A stretch of DNA of 5,512 bases from an uncultured Gammaproteobacteria bacterium. Its GTDB lineage: Bacteria > Pseudomonadota > Gammaproteobacteria > CAJQNE01. The position numbers and the translations under genes are program-made. The stretch lies in assembly GCA_905479545.1 (NCBI GenBank), contig CAJQNE010000484.1:1-5512 (forward strand). The letters run 5' to 3'. Shown here piece after piece: positions 1-4,876 of this stretch. The number at the start of each line of letters is the position of its first letter. Position 1 is the first letter of the stretch. Below the pieces are notes generated by a model. The model saw only the letters and a list, made by a program, of their open reading frames with translations, did no database searches and had not been told where the DNA came from.

Positions 1-1
1 C

Positions 2-145
2 TGCGATATTGATCAAAACGCGAATGACGTAGACGTTGCCTTCGACACGCTGGCGCGGCCTTATGTGGCCTTCACCGAAGAGGTAACGGATGAGATGAAC
101 AATACCGATACACGGATTGTTGTATTGCGGTTTACTCAGCCCTAG
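2..145 (+). CDS. C-terminal end of an unidentified protein (5' end outside window)
   Basis: An open frame enters from the left edge and gives 47 residues before a TAG stop at 143-145. The other two forward frames are less credible (the first base frame has a stop at 10-12). The segment starts CDIDQNANDVD, continues with a stretch containing LARPYVAF, and ends with IVVLRFTQP. The alternation of Asp/Asn-rich turns and short beta-type strands (YVAF, RIVVLRF) would fit the last repeat of an extracellular beta-rich or propeller-like protein, and the D-x-D-x-N-x-N spacing vaguely resembles a calcium-binding loop. Both ideas are inference from under 50 residues. A hairpin terminator lies 17 nt after the stop, which supports this being a true gene end. 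I do not recognise the family. Confidence 0.7.
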   Translation, partial: CDIDQNANDVDVAFDTLARPYVAFTEEVTDEMNNTDTRIVVLRFTQP

Positions 146-162
146 CCACTGCCGCTAGCCAT

Positions 163-200
163 AAAAAACCGCCGGGCTGTTTAAGTCCGGCGGTTTTTTT
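163..200 (+). terminator. Rho-independent terminator of the gene ending at 145
   Basis: A perfect 7-bp GC-only stem, CCGCCGG (169-175) with CCGGCGG (187-193), surrounds an 11-nt loop. Six A residues precede it (163-168) and seven T residues follow (194-200), and the A and T tracts can extend the stem. It sits 17 nt after the TAG stop of the upstream gene. The flanking A/T tracts mean it could also work in the leftward direction for transcripts reading through from the glutaminase gene. Confidence 0.92.
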
Positions 201-281
201 ATTGCTGCAGAGGTATGGTCCGCGACGTTGAAGGTGTAAACAAGACCGAAGACATGACGCCGAGTAAACACAGAGACTTGC

Positions 282-368
282 GTAGGTCAGATTAGGCCAT
301 GAGGCCGTAATCCGACGGTTTCTCCGAGAATCGGTGTCGGATTACGGCTTTGCCTAATCACGACCTAC
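282..368. repeat. REPIN-like element: two REP hairpins in inverted orientation
   Basis: Two related hairpins face each other. The left unit (282-316) begins with GTAG and its halves GTCAGATTAGGC and GCCGTAATCCGAC pair imperfectly. The right unit (336-368) is nearly its reverse complement and ends with CTAC. The 19-nt centre holds a further small inverted repeat, TTCTC-C-GAGAA (320-330). A GTAG head before an imperfect hairpin, and pairing of two such units, is the known architecture of RAYT-associated REP/REPIN elements in gammaproteobacteria. It lies in a 279-nt gap between two convergent genes, the usual location of such elements. It could act as a transcript-end stabiliser or weak terminator for the glutaminase gene. 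Only one copy is present here, so dispersal in the genome is inferred. Confidence 0.8.
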
Positions 369-424
369 AGCCATAAACTATGGTTTATCGGCATTGAGAC
401 ACGAAATTTATTGCCTACACGCTT

Positions 425-1345
425 TTAGAACACCGAGATGCCGGTTTTAGAGGTCAGCAAATCCAACGCATGGCCGCCGACGAGTGAGTTACCCCGTTTG
501 TCCAACCCGGGACTCCAGGTACAGACCACAAACTCGCGCGGCATTACGGCCACCAAGCCACCACCCACACCACTCTTGCACGGCAAGCCTACCCGATAGG
601 CAAAGTCGCCCACCGCGTCGTAGGTGCCGCAGGTGAGCATCAGTGCATTAATGTATTTCGTGCGTTCGGCAGAGAGTAGCTCTTCGCCGGTAATGCCAGT
701 GCCGTTTCTGGCAAGAAACATAAAGGCCTTGGCGAGCTCTTCGCAGCTCATCGCAATAGAGCAGTGCTTAAAGTAAGCGGCCAGTACATCGGCAGGCTCG
801 TTATCAAGGTTGTCAAAAGCCCGAATAAAGTTTGCCAGCGCTACATTACGGTAGCCTGCTAACTTTTCGGAGGCAGCGATTGAGTCATCAAAAGCGATAT
901 CATTGACGCCGCTGGCGCGGTGGACAAAATTCAATACGGTTTGGGTCGCTTCTTCCAACTCAGTCAGAATAACGTCGGTTACTACCAGAGCACCGGCATT
1001 AATGAACGGGTTACGTGGAATGCCTTCCTCGCTCTCTAACTGCACCAGCGAGTTAAACGCCGACCCGGAAGGCTCGCGGCCCACCCGTTTCCACAAGGAG
1101 GTGCCGACTTGCTGAATAGCCAACGCCAGCGACAACACCTTGGAAATACTTTGAATCGAAAATCGCTCGGCAGCGTCGCCGACGCTAAACATCTGGCCGT
1201 CGCAGGTCAGCAAGGCCATGCCAAACTTATGGCCGGGTACACAGGCTAGCTCAGGAATATAGCTTGCCACTTCGCCTTGGCCGATCAGTGGCTGTACTTC
1301 TTGATGAATTTCTTCGAGAACTGTTTGAAAATCGGTACTGGCCAT
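425..1345 (-). CDS. glsA: Glutaminase A (L-glutamine amidohydrolase, EC 3.5.1.2)
   Basis: Hydrolyses L-glutamine to L-glutamate and ammonia; a cytoplasmic serine-dependent enzyme with a beta-lactamase-like fold. From the start chosen here (306 aa) the catalytic S-x-x-K is Ser66/Lys69 in FSIQSISKV. Other family landmarks follow in order: EPSG and FNSLVQLE (about 91-104), NPFINAGALV (112-121, substrate Asn116), SEKLAGYRN (Glu160 and Asn167), Tyr191 in AAYFKHC, Tyr242 in CGTYD, the KSGVGGG loop (257-263) and a C-terminal SVF. The length matches the roughly 308-aa E. coli enzymes, and all substrate-contact residues I recall for that family are present. The frame stays open to an earlier ATG-ATG at 1390 (321 aa). 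I prefer 1345 because it places the catalytic Ser at 66 as in E. coli, and because the upstream ATGATG overlaps a TATGAT promoter-like hexamer (1391-1386). Neither start has a good Shine-Dalgarno. The gene is divergent from the cupin gene at 1446. Confidence 0.95.
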   Translation of the reverse strand: MASTDFQTVLEEIHQEVQPLIGQGEVASYIPELACVPGHKFGMALLTCDGQMFSVGDAAERFSIQSISKVLSLALAIQQVGTSLWKRVGREPSGSAFNSLVQLESEEGIPRNPFINAGALVVTDVILTELEEATQTVLNFVHRASGVNDIAFDDSIAASEKLAGYRNVALANFIRAFDNLDNEPADVLAAYFKHCSIAMSCEELAKAFMFLARNGTGITGEELLSAERTKYINALMLTCGTYDAVGDFAYRVGLPCKSGVGGGLVAVMPREFVVCTWSPGLDKRGNSLVGGHALDLLTSKTGISVF

Positions 1346-1434
1346 AGGTAATTCGTCAGAGTGTTTGCTGGAGAGAAATACCGCCATCATAGGCGTTGTT
1401 GTGGTTGCGCTACACTAGCGCTATGTCGATATTC

Positions 1435-1438
1435 AGGA
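1435..1438 (+). promoter_or_regulatory. Ribosome binding site of the ChrR-like cupin gene
   Basis: AGGA lies 7 nt before the ATG at 1446, which supports that start over the out-of-frame ATG at 1456. The gap to the divergent glutaminase start is only 100 nt (or 55 nt with the longer glutaminase start), so promoters for both genes must be within this stretch. I cannot assign the rightward promoter with confidence. Confidence 0.6.
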
Positions 1439-1445
1439 ACCAGCG

Positions 1446-2123
1446 ATGAAACTTAATGCCGATTTCAGCAAGCGGGTGTTATTGCATGCTGATGAAATTG
1501 CCTGGCAAGCCTCGCCAATGCCGGGTGTGCATCGCCGAATGTTGGATCGGATCGGCGACGAAGTGGCTCGGGCAACCAGCATTGTTCGCTACGCTCGGGG
1601 CAGCCAATTTTCACCCCATACCCATGATGGCGGCGAGGAATTTCTGGTGCTCGACGGAGTGTTTCAGGACGAGCATGGCGACTATCCGGCGGGCAGTTAT
1701 ATTCGCAATCCACCGACTTCCAGCCACAAGCCGGGTGCCGATAAAGGCTGTGTTATTTTCGTAAAGCTCTGGCAGTTCGACCCGGACGACCGGACGCAGG
1801 TGAAAATTGACTGCAATAAAATCGCCCGAATAACCGACGCCAACCGCCCCGGCGTTAGCATTACGCCGCTATTTCAGGACGACCGTGAAACCGTGCAAAT
1901 CGAAACCTGGCAGCCTGGTATCGAAGTAGTGACGGATATGCCGGGCGGTGCAGAGCTGTTAGTGCTTGAAGGGTGCTTTACCGAGAACGGTGACGCACTT
2001 CGGCCGCAATCCTGGCTGCGGTTACCGGTGGGAAGCCAACTGCGAGCCATTGCTGGCCCGCAGGGTGCGAAGCTGTGGATTAAAACCGGACATTTGCGAT
2101 TTGTAGGCGCAGCAGCGAACTAG
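1446..2123 (+). CDS. ChrR-like double-cupin protein without anti-sigma domain
   Basis: A 225-aa protein made of two cupin halves of the type found in the C-terminal domain of the anti-sigma factor ChrR (Cupin_7). The first half carries a full metal site: His58, His60, Glu64 and His94, within SPHTHDGGEEFLVL and SSHKP. The spacing (2, 4, 30) equals that of the zinc ligands His141, His143, Glu147 and His177 that I recall for Rhodobacter ChrR. The second half repeats the pattern (GGAELLVLEGCF at 167-178 against GGEEFLVLDGVF at 62-73) but lacks the histidines. The zinc-finger anti-sigma domain at the N-terminus of ChrR is absent, and no sigma factor gene adjoins. No signal peptide is seen, so it is probably cytoplasmic. 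A role in oxidative or singlet-oxygen response, or a small-molecule oxygenase-like activity, is inference. Its TAG stop overlaps the stop of the convergent SRPBCC gene by 4 nt. Confidence 0.88.
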   Translation: MKLNADFSKRVLLHADEIAWQASPMPGVHRRMLDRIGDEVARATSIVRYARGSQFSPHTHDGGEEFLVLDGVFQDEHGDYPAGSYIRNPPTSSHKPGADKGCVIFVKLWQFDPDDRTQVKIDCNKIARITDANRPGVSITPLFQDDRETVQIETWQPGIEVVTDMPGGAELLVLEGCFTENGDALRPQSWLRLPVGSQLRAIAGPQGAKLWIKTGHLRFVGAAAN

Positions 2124-2533
2124 CTAATACGCTTAAGGCCAACGCTGATTGCCGCGGTTAAGCCGGCTTTTATTACCGGCCCGAGCAGCGGCGGCGCGTT
2201 AAAGCTAATCGTCCACTGCAGGCTAGAGCCCGTAGGAGTTTCACCGAATTCCATTACGCCATTATGGTTCCTAATCGGGCCGCCGTTTTTGGTGATGCGG
2301 TATTCAATTAGTTCGTTTGGCACCAGGCCCGAAACGGTTTCTTCAACGCCGAACGGTGCCGGGCCGAGACGCCGTACTGAGCCGATGCCGTTGGGCTCGG
2401 TTAACCCGTCTTTAATACGTTTTACCGGCAATACGAACACTTTGCTGAGATTGTTGTGGTTGGCTAAGAAGTTAAACACTTCGCCGACCGGCTTGCTGAA
2501 TGTTTGCGAAACTAAAACGGTTTGCTGCGACAT
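2120..2533 (-). CDS. SRPBCC-family (START/polyketide cyclase-like) protein
   Basis: A 137-aa protein with the SRPBCC helix-grip pattern. A first strand with VLVSQTFSKP (6-15) is followed by the helix VGEVFNFLANHNNLSKV (16-32), typical of the family opening ('pa..Vf.fl.d..n...w'). Then come a Gly-rich turn (NGIGSVRRL, 48-56), strands VEETVSGLVPNELIEYRI (63-80) and SSLQWTISF (103-111), and a C-terminal helix from about 115. These proteins hold a hydrophobic ligand in a deep cavity; the ligand here cannot be told. The C-terminal helix ends at LKRIS, apparently several residues short of many relatives, at the 4-nt overlap with the convergent cupin gene. An AGG (2541-2543) lies 7 nt before the ATG. 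There is no signal peptide, so it is probably cytoplasmic. Confidence 0.82.
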   Translation of the reverse strand: MSQQTVLVSQTFSKPVGEVFNFLANHNNLSKVFVLPVKRIKDGLTEPNGIGSVRRLGPAPFGVEETVSGLVPNELIEYRITKNGGPIRNHNGVMEFGETPTGSSLQWTISFNAPPLLGPVIKAGLTAAISVGLKRIS

Positions 2534-2628
2534 GCTTAAGCCTGATTCGTAAAATAAAGCGCTAATCTTACGGGTAAATGGCCGCCTGTTCGCTGGTTAA
2601 TGCTCGGGTGGCAGTGACAAACTTAGCT

Positions 2629-2659
2629 TTGCAGAAATTAGCCCATAAACGGTTATGAT
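2629..2659 (+). promoter_or_regulatory. Possible sigma-70 promoter of the coiled-coil protein gene
   Basis: A TATGAT hexamer (2654-2659, five of six consensus bases) is preceded by TTGCAG (2629-2634, four of six) with a 19-nt spacer, which is longer than ideal. A start about 7 nt downstream would leave a leader of roughly 24 nt. That leader would contain the G-rich ribosome-binding stretch GGGGCGG at 2677-2683, ending 6 nt before the ATG at 2690. The fit of these parts is reasonable, but the -35 is weak. Confidence 0.35.
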
Positions 2660-2689
2660 GGGCTGATTGAATTAGCGGGGCGGTGTTGT

Positions 2690-3730
2690 ATGGGCAAACT
2701 AGCAATAATGACGGGCTGTGCCGGTTTAGCGGCGGGTTTAGTGGTGGGCTATGGACTGAACAGTGGGCCTACGCCCGAAATGACGAGGTCTGATGCTCAG
2801 CGAGTGGAGCGGGTAGCAGCGCCGCTGGCGGCTGACAACAGCGAGATTACTGAGCTGCGGACGCAGTTAGCCGCGGCTCGGGACAATGAAGCGGTTTTAC
2901 GTGACCAGCTGCGGGAGTTACGGCAGAAGTCGGCAGAAGCCATCACGGCATTGGCGATAGCCGATGAGCCGGAAGAGCTTGCCGGGGACGATGAACGACA
3001 AGCTCAACTTGCTGACGCCAGAGTTGCCATAGAAAACGGTGATGTGCCGACCGCGACCGCGCTGCTTTACGGGTTGTTAAACAGTGCCGGAAGTGATGAC
3101 GAGCACGAACAGGCTCAGCAAGGTTTGTTGGAGCTGTATAAAACCAGCTATCGGCGGCAGCGAGCGCGGGGCGACCAGACACCGGCGGCGATGTGGTCGC
3201 TATTCGAAGTTCACAAGCTGGAGCCCAGTGCCGAACTTAAATCCGAAATGATCAGCCTGTCGCAGCAGGCTTATATGGAAGCTCAACAGTACCAGGCGCA
3301 AGACGACCTATTGGCTACGGCAGATAGGCTTACCAGCCTCATGCACTTGTCCAAAATGGTTGATTACGAACTAACGACGGCTAGCGGTGAGCAACTGAAC
3401 TCGCAAAATTTCCAACAGAGCCTTAAACAAGTTGAGACTCAGCCAGAGTACATACCTGCTTTGGAAGCACGTGCCGTAGGTAATTTGTACGGCGGTGATG
3501 AACGTGCTCGTGCCAACGTGTTTTGGGACTACGCAAAGCTGGCGACGCTAAAGGGCCGCGAGAGCCTCGGTGATGAGACCTTTCGCGAACAGTTTGTGCA
3601 ATCAGCATCTGAACATCTGGAATATCTGCAAGCTACTAACCGGTCCGATGAGGTTCGATCACGGATGGATTATCTTCGCTATGTGTTTCCGCAGATTGTG
3701 CAGCGACCGGAAATAGCCGCGTTTAACTAG
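2690..3730 (+). CDS. Membrane-anchored coiled-coil/helical protein of unknown function
   Basis: A 346-aa protein I do not recognise. One Lys (K3) precedes a hydrophobic, Gly/Ala-rich segment (about 4-23, GLAAGLVVGYG), which suggests an uncleaved signal anchor. Cys10 is in MTGC, a poor lipobox. A low-complexity linker (24-49) follows. Residues 50-85 form a heptad-like coiled coil (ITELRTQL, AVLRDQLREL). An acidic linker (92-103) leads to a long, almost wholly helical region (about 103-332) with Ala/Leu/Gln-rich helices such as ARVAIENGDVPTATALLYGLL (split as ARVAIENGD and PTATALLYGLL), which resembles tetratricopeptide-like helix pairs. The predicted layout is one membrane anchor with a periplasmic stalk and helical domain, possibly an adaptor in an envelope complex; that role is inference. 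The start is supported by a G-rich site 6-9 nt upstream. Its TAG stop shares CTAG with the stop of the small minus-strand ORF at 3727. Confidence 0.85.
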   Translation: MGKLAIMTGCAGLAAGLVVGYGLNSGPTPEMTRSDAQRVERVAAPLAADNSEITELRTQLAAARDNEAVLRDQLRELRQKSAEAITALAIADEPEELAGDDERQAQLADARVAIENGDVPTATALLYGLLNSAGSDDEHEQAQQGLLELYKTSYRRQRARGDQTPAAMWSLFEVHKLEPSAELKSEMISLSQQAYMEAQQYQAQDDLLATADRLTSLMHLSKMVDYELTTASGEQLNSQNFQQSLKQVETQPEYIPALEARAVGNLYGGDERARANVFWDYAKLATLKGRESLGDETFREQFVQSASEHLEYLQATNRSDEVRSRMDYLRYVFPQIVQRPEIAAFN

Positions 3731-3837
3731 CAGAAGTTTTCACTGGCAAAACCCTCGGCGTAGAAAATCTGCTGTCCGGCGGCAGCTCGGAACTCGCACG
3801 GCGTGGCGGTATAAAGTTTGTCTATTGGGTCGGCCAT
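3727..3837 (-). CDS. Possible small protein of 36 residues, unknown function
   Basis: Reading leftward from an ATG at 3837, the frame gives MADPIDKLYTATPCEF, then a short middle part containing GQQIFYAEG, and ends ASENFC before TAG at 3729-3727. Signs that it is coding are the balanced, soluble-protein-like amino acid composition, third positions mostly G or C as in neighbouring genes, and a stop that overlaps the convergent gene's stop in a CTAG exactly as the gene pair at 2120 does. It would also account for half of an otherwise empty 223-nt gap. Against it, no good Shine-Dalgarno precedes the ATG (AGG is only 2 nt away). A stronger site, AAAGGGG (3867-3861), lies 23 nt upstream. The frame stays open back to 3903, so a longer form with a non-ATG start is possible. 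It has two Cys (14 and 36). No family is recognised. Confidence 0.4.
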   Translation of the reverse strand: MADPIDKLYTATPCEFRAAAGQQIFYAEGFASENFC

Positions 3838-3953
3838 TGCCTGGGTCGGTAAAAAGCAATCCCCTTTAGCGAAAATGAACGAAAAATCGAATAACTCTAG
3901 TCTTTAAGTTCGCGACTTACCTTCACCCGCGACAAAGATCAGGGCTCTTATTT

Positions 3954-4661
3954 GTGAACACTCCGCTGTTACTGGAAAAAAATGGTGTTACTGGGTCAGC
4001 AGCCCTGCTGGGTGATTTGGGCACTGTGCCAGGCAACCTATCGGGCAACCCATCCGACATCGTTCCGTTCACCAACCATTCGTTAAAAGACCGCGAATGT
4101 TTATATCAGCAAGGTGATATTTGCGGCGACGTATTCGCAGTAGAAACCGGCTACCTGAAATTAAGCCGGCTGAGTTCGGCTGGCGTGCAGCTCATTACCG
4201 CCATTTTGGGGGAGGGTCAGTTATTTGGCCCCGGCTTGCGTGGTGGCAACACTGCCAACCAAACCGTGGTGGCCAAAGGCGCGGCGACAATTCGTCGTTA
4301 TAACGGGGCTGGTTTTCGACAGCGTGTGGGCCACGACCATGCTGTTGCCCAAGCCACAATTGCCGTGTTGGCGCGCCGTGAGGAGCGTGCTGAGCGACGC
4401 TTGCAGGCGTTGCTAACCATGAACGTCCGCAGTCGTATTGCCTTGGTGCTTATTGATCTTGCCAACGATTATGGCAGCCGCTGTAAACACGGCCACGATA
4501 TTGACGTACCGCTTACCCAGCAAGAATTGGCGGACCTGGTGGGCGCCAGCCGTCAGATGGTAAGTACCGAATTGAATCAACTTCGCCGCGACGGCCTGTT
4601 GAGCTATCGCCGCGGCTTTATCTGCATTGATGACCTAGTGGCATTACAACTACTTTGTTAG
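3954..4661 (+). CDS. Crp/Fnr-family transcriptional regulator
   Basis: A 235-aa DNA-binding regulator. After an N-terminal extension of about 40 residues, a cyclic-nucleotide-binding-type beta-roll (about 44-120) shows the family signature: LKDRECLYQQGD (44-55), VFAVETGYLKL (60-70) and LGEGQLFG (85-92). The Arg-Ser of the cAMP pocket is not present (ANQTVV at 101-106), so cAMP binding is doubtful. A long dimerisation helix (about 128-152) leads to the winged helix-turn-helix (about 157-226), with LTQQELADLVGASRQMVSTEL (split as LTQQELADL and ASRQMVSTEL) carrying the recognition helix around Ser199-Leu210. Cysteines are at 49, 57, 177, 224 and 235, not in the N-terminal cluster pattern of Fnr, so an Fnr-type iron-sulfur cluster is unlikely. 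The start is GTG with AGGG (3941-3944) 9 nt upstream; no in-frame ATG lies close by. Effector and targets are unknown. It may be divergent from the small ORF at 3837. Confidence 0.9.
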   Translation: MNTPLLLEKNGVTGSAALLGDLGTVPGNLSGNPSDIVPFTNHSLKDRECLYQQGDICGDVFAVETGYLKLSRLSSAGVQLITAILGEGQLFGPGLRGGNTANQTVVAKGAATIRRYNGAGFRQRVGHDHAVAQATIAVLARREERAERRLQALLTMNVRSRIALVLIDLANDYGSRCKHGHDIDVPLTQQELADLVGASRQMVSTELNQLRRDGLLSYRRGFICIDDLVALQLLC

Positions 4662-4665
4662 GTCG

Positions 4666-4683
4666 TTGCTGCAACGGCAGCAA
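4666..4683 (+). terminator. Hairpin after the Crp/Fnr gene, possible weak terminator
   Basis: A perfect 7-bp inverted repeat, TTGCTGC (4666-4672) and GCAGCAA (4677-4683), with a 4-nt loop AACG begins 4 nt after the TAG stop. It is followed by AATTTCT, with only three consecutive T, so intrinsic termination would be weak. Its position directly after the stop and its perfect pairing suggest an RNA 3'-end function, either attenuation or stabilisation. Confidence 0.5.
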
Positions 4684-4745
4684 AATTTCTCAGCAAATGT
4701 CGTCTGCCTGACAGACCAAGCCGCTGCCCTGCGAGTAGCCTCAAG

Positions 4746-4778
4746 TCACGGTCTTTGATGATGCATCAGCGGCCGTGA
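4746..4778. repeat. Nested palindrome in the intergenic region
   Basis: An outer 6-bp inverted repeat, TCACGG (4746-4751) and CCGTGA (4773-4778), encloses a perfect 10-bp palindrome TGATGCATCA (4759-4768) whose centre is offset by about 1.5 bp. No T-tract follows, so it is unlikely to be a terminator. It lies about 100 nt before the start of the propeller gene and could be a protein-binding site; this is inference from symmetry alone. Confidence 0.3.
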
Positions 4779-4830
4779 ATACCCATGACCAGCTTCATAG
4801 CTGTGATGCCCGTTAGGCTCCGTCTAGCTG

Positions 4831-4861
4831 TGGTAATCATCGCCAGTGATGCTGGTAATCA
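4831..4861 (+). repeat. Tandem direct repeat TGGTAATCA, 22 bp apart
   Basis: The 9-mer TGGTAATCA occurs at 4831-4839 and again at 4853-4861, start to start 22 bp, close to two helical turns. The second copy ends 15 nt before the GTG start at 4877. A shorter GTGATGC repeat (4803-4809 and 4846-4852) is interleaved. Same-face spacing just before a gene is what a tandem operator for a repressor or activator would look like; chance duplication is not excluded. Confidence 0.35.
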
Positions 4862-4876
4862 ATTACAGAAGATGAG

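Noticed and set aside
903..1115. Plus-strand ORF inside the glutaminase gene
   Set aside because: Antisense shadow of a strongly conserved enzyme; no ribosome-binding site or protein-like pattern.
1456..1764. Overlapping ORFs in the cupin gene (plus-strand 102 codons and minus-strand 1713-1465)
   Set aside because: Cys/Arg/Pro-rich shadow frames; the cupin frame has the metal-binding motifs and the better-placed ribosome-binding site.
2551..2578. Minus-strand promoter-like pair for the SRPBCC gene (TTTACC, 16 nt, TATTTT)
   Set aside because: It would place the transcript start at about 2544, leaving almost no leader and putting the ribosome-binding site at the very 5' end.
3768..3785. Hairpin GCTG/CAGC after the coiled-coil gene as a terminator
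   Set aside because: The stem is short or needs an impossible one-base loop, there is no T-tract, and it lies within the possible small ORF.
3731..3953. Fnr or Crp operator upstream of the Crp/Fnr gene
   Set aside because: Neither TTGAT-N4-ATCAA nor TGTGA-N6-TCACA with acceptable matches is present; only a short CGCGAC direct repeat (3911 and 3928) was seen.
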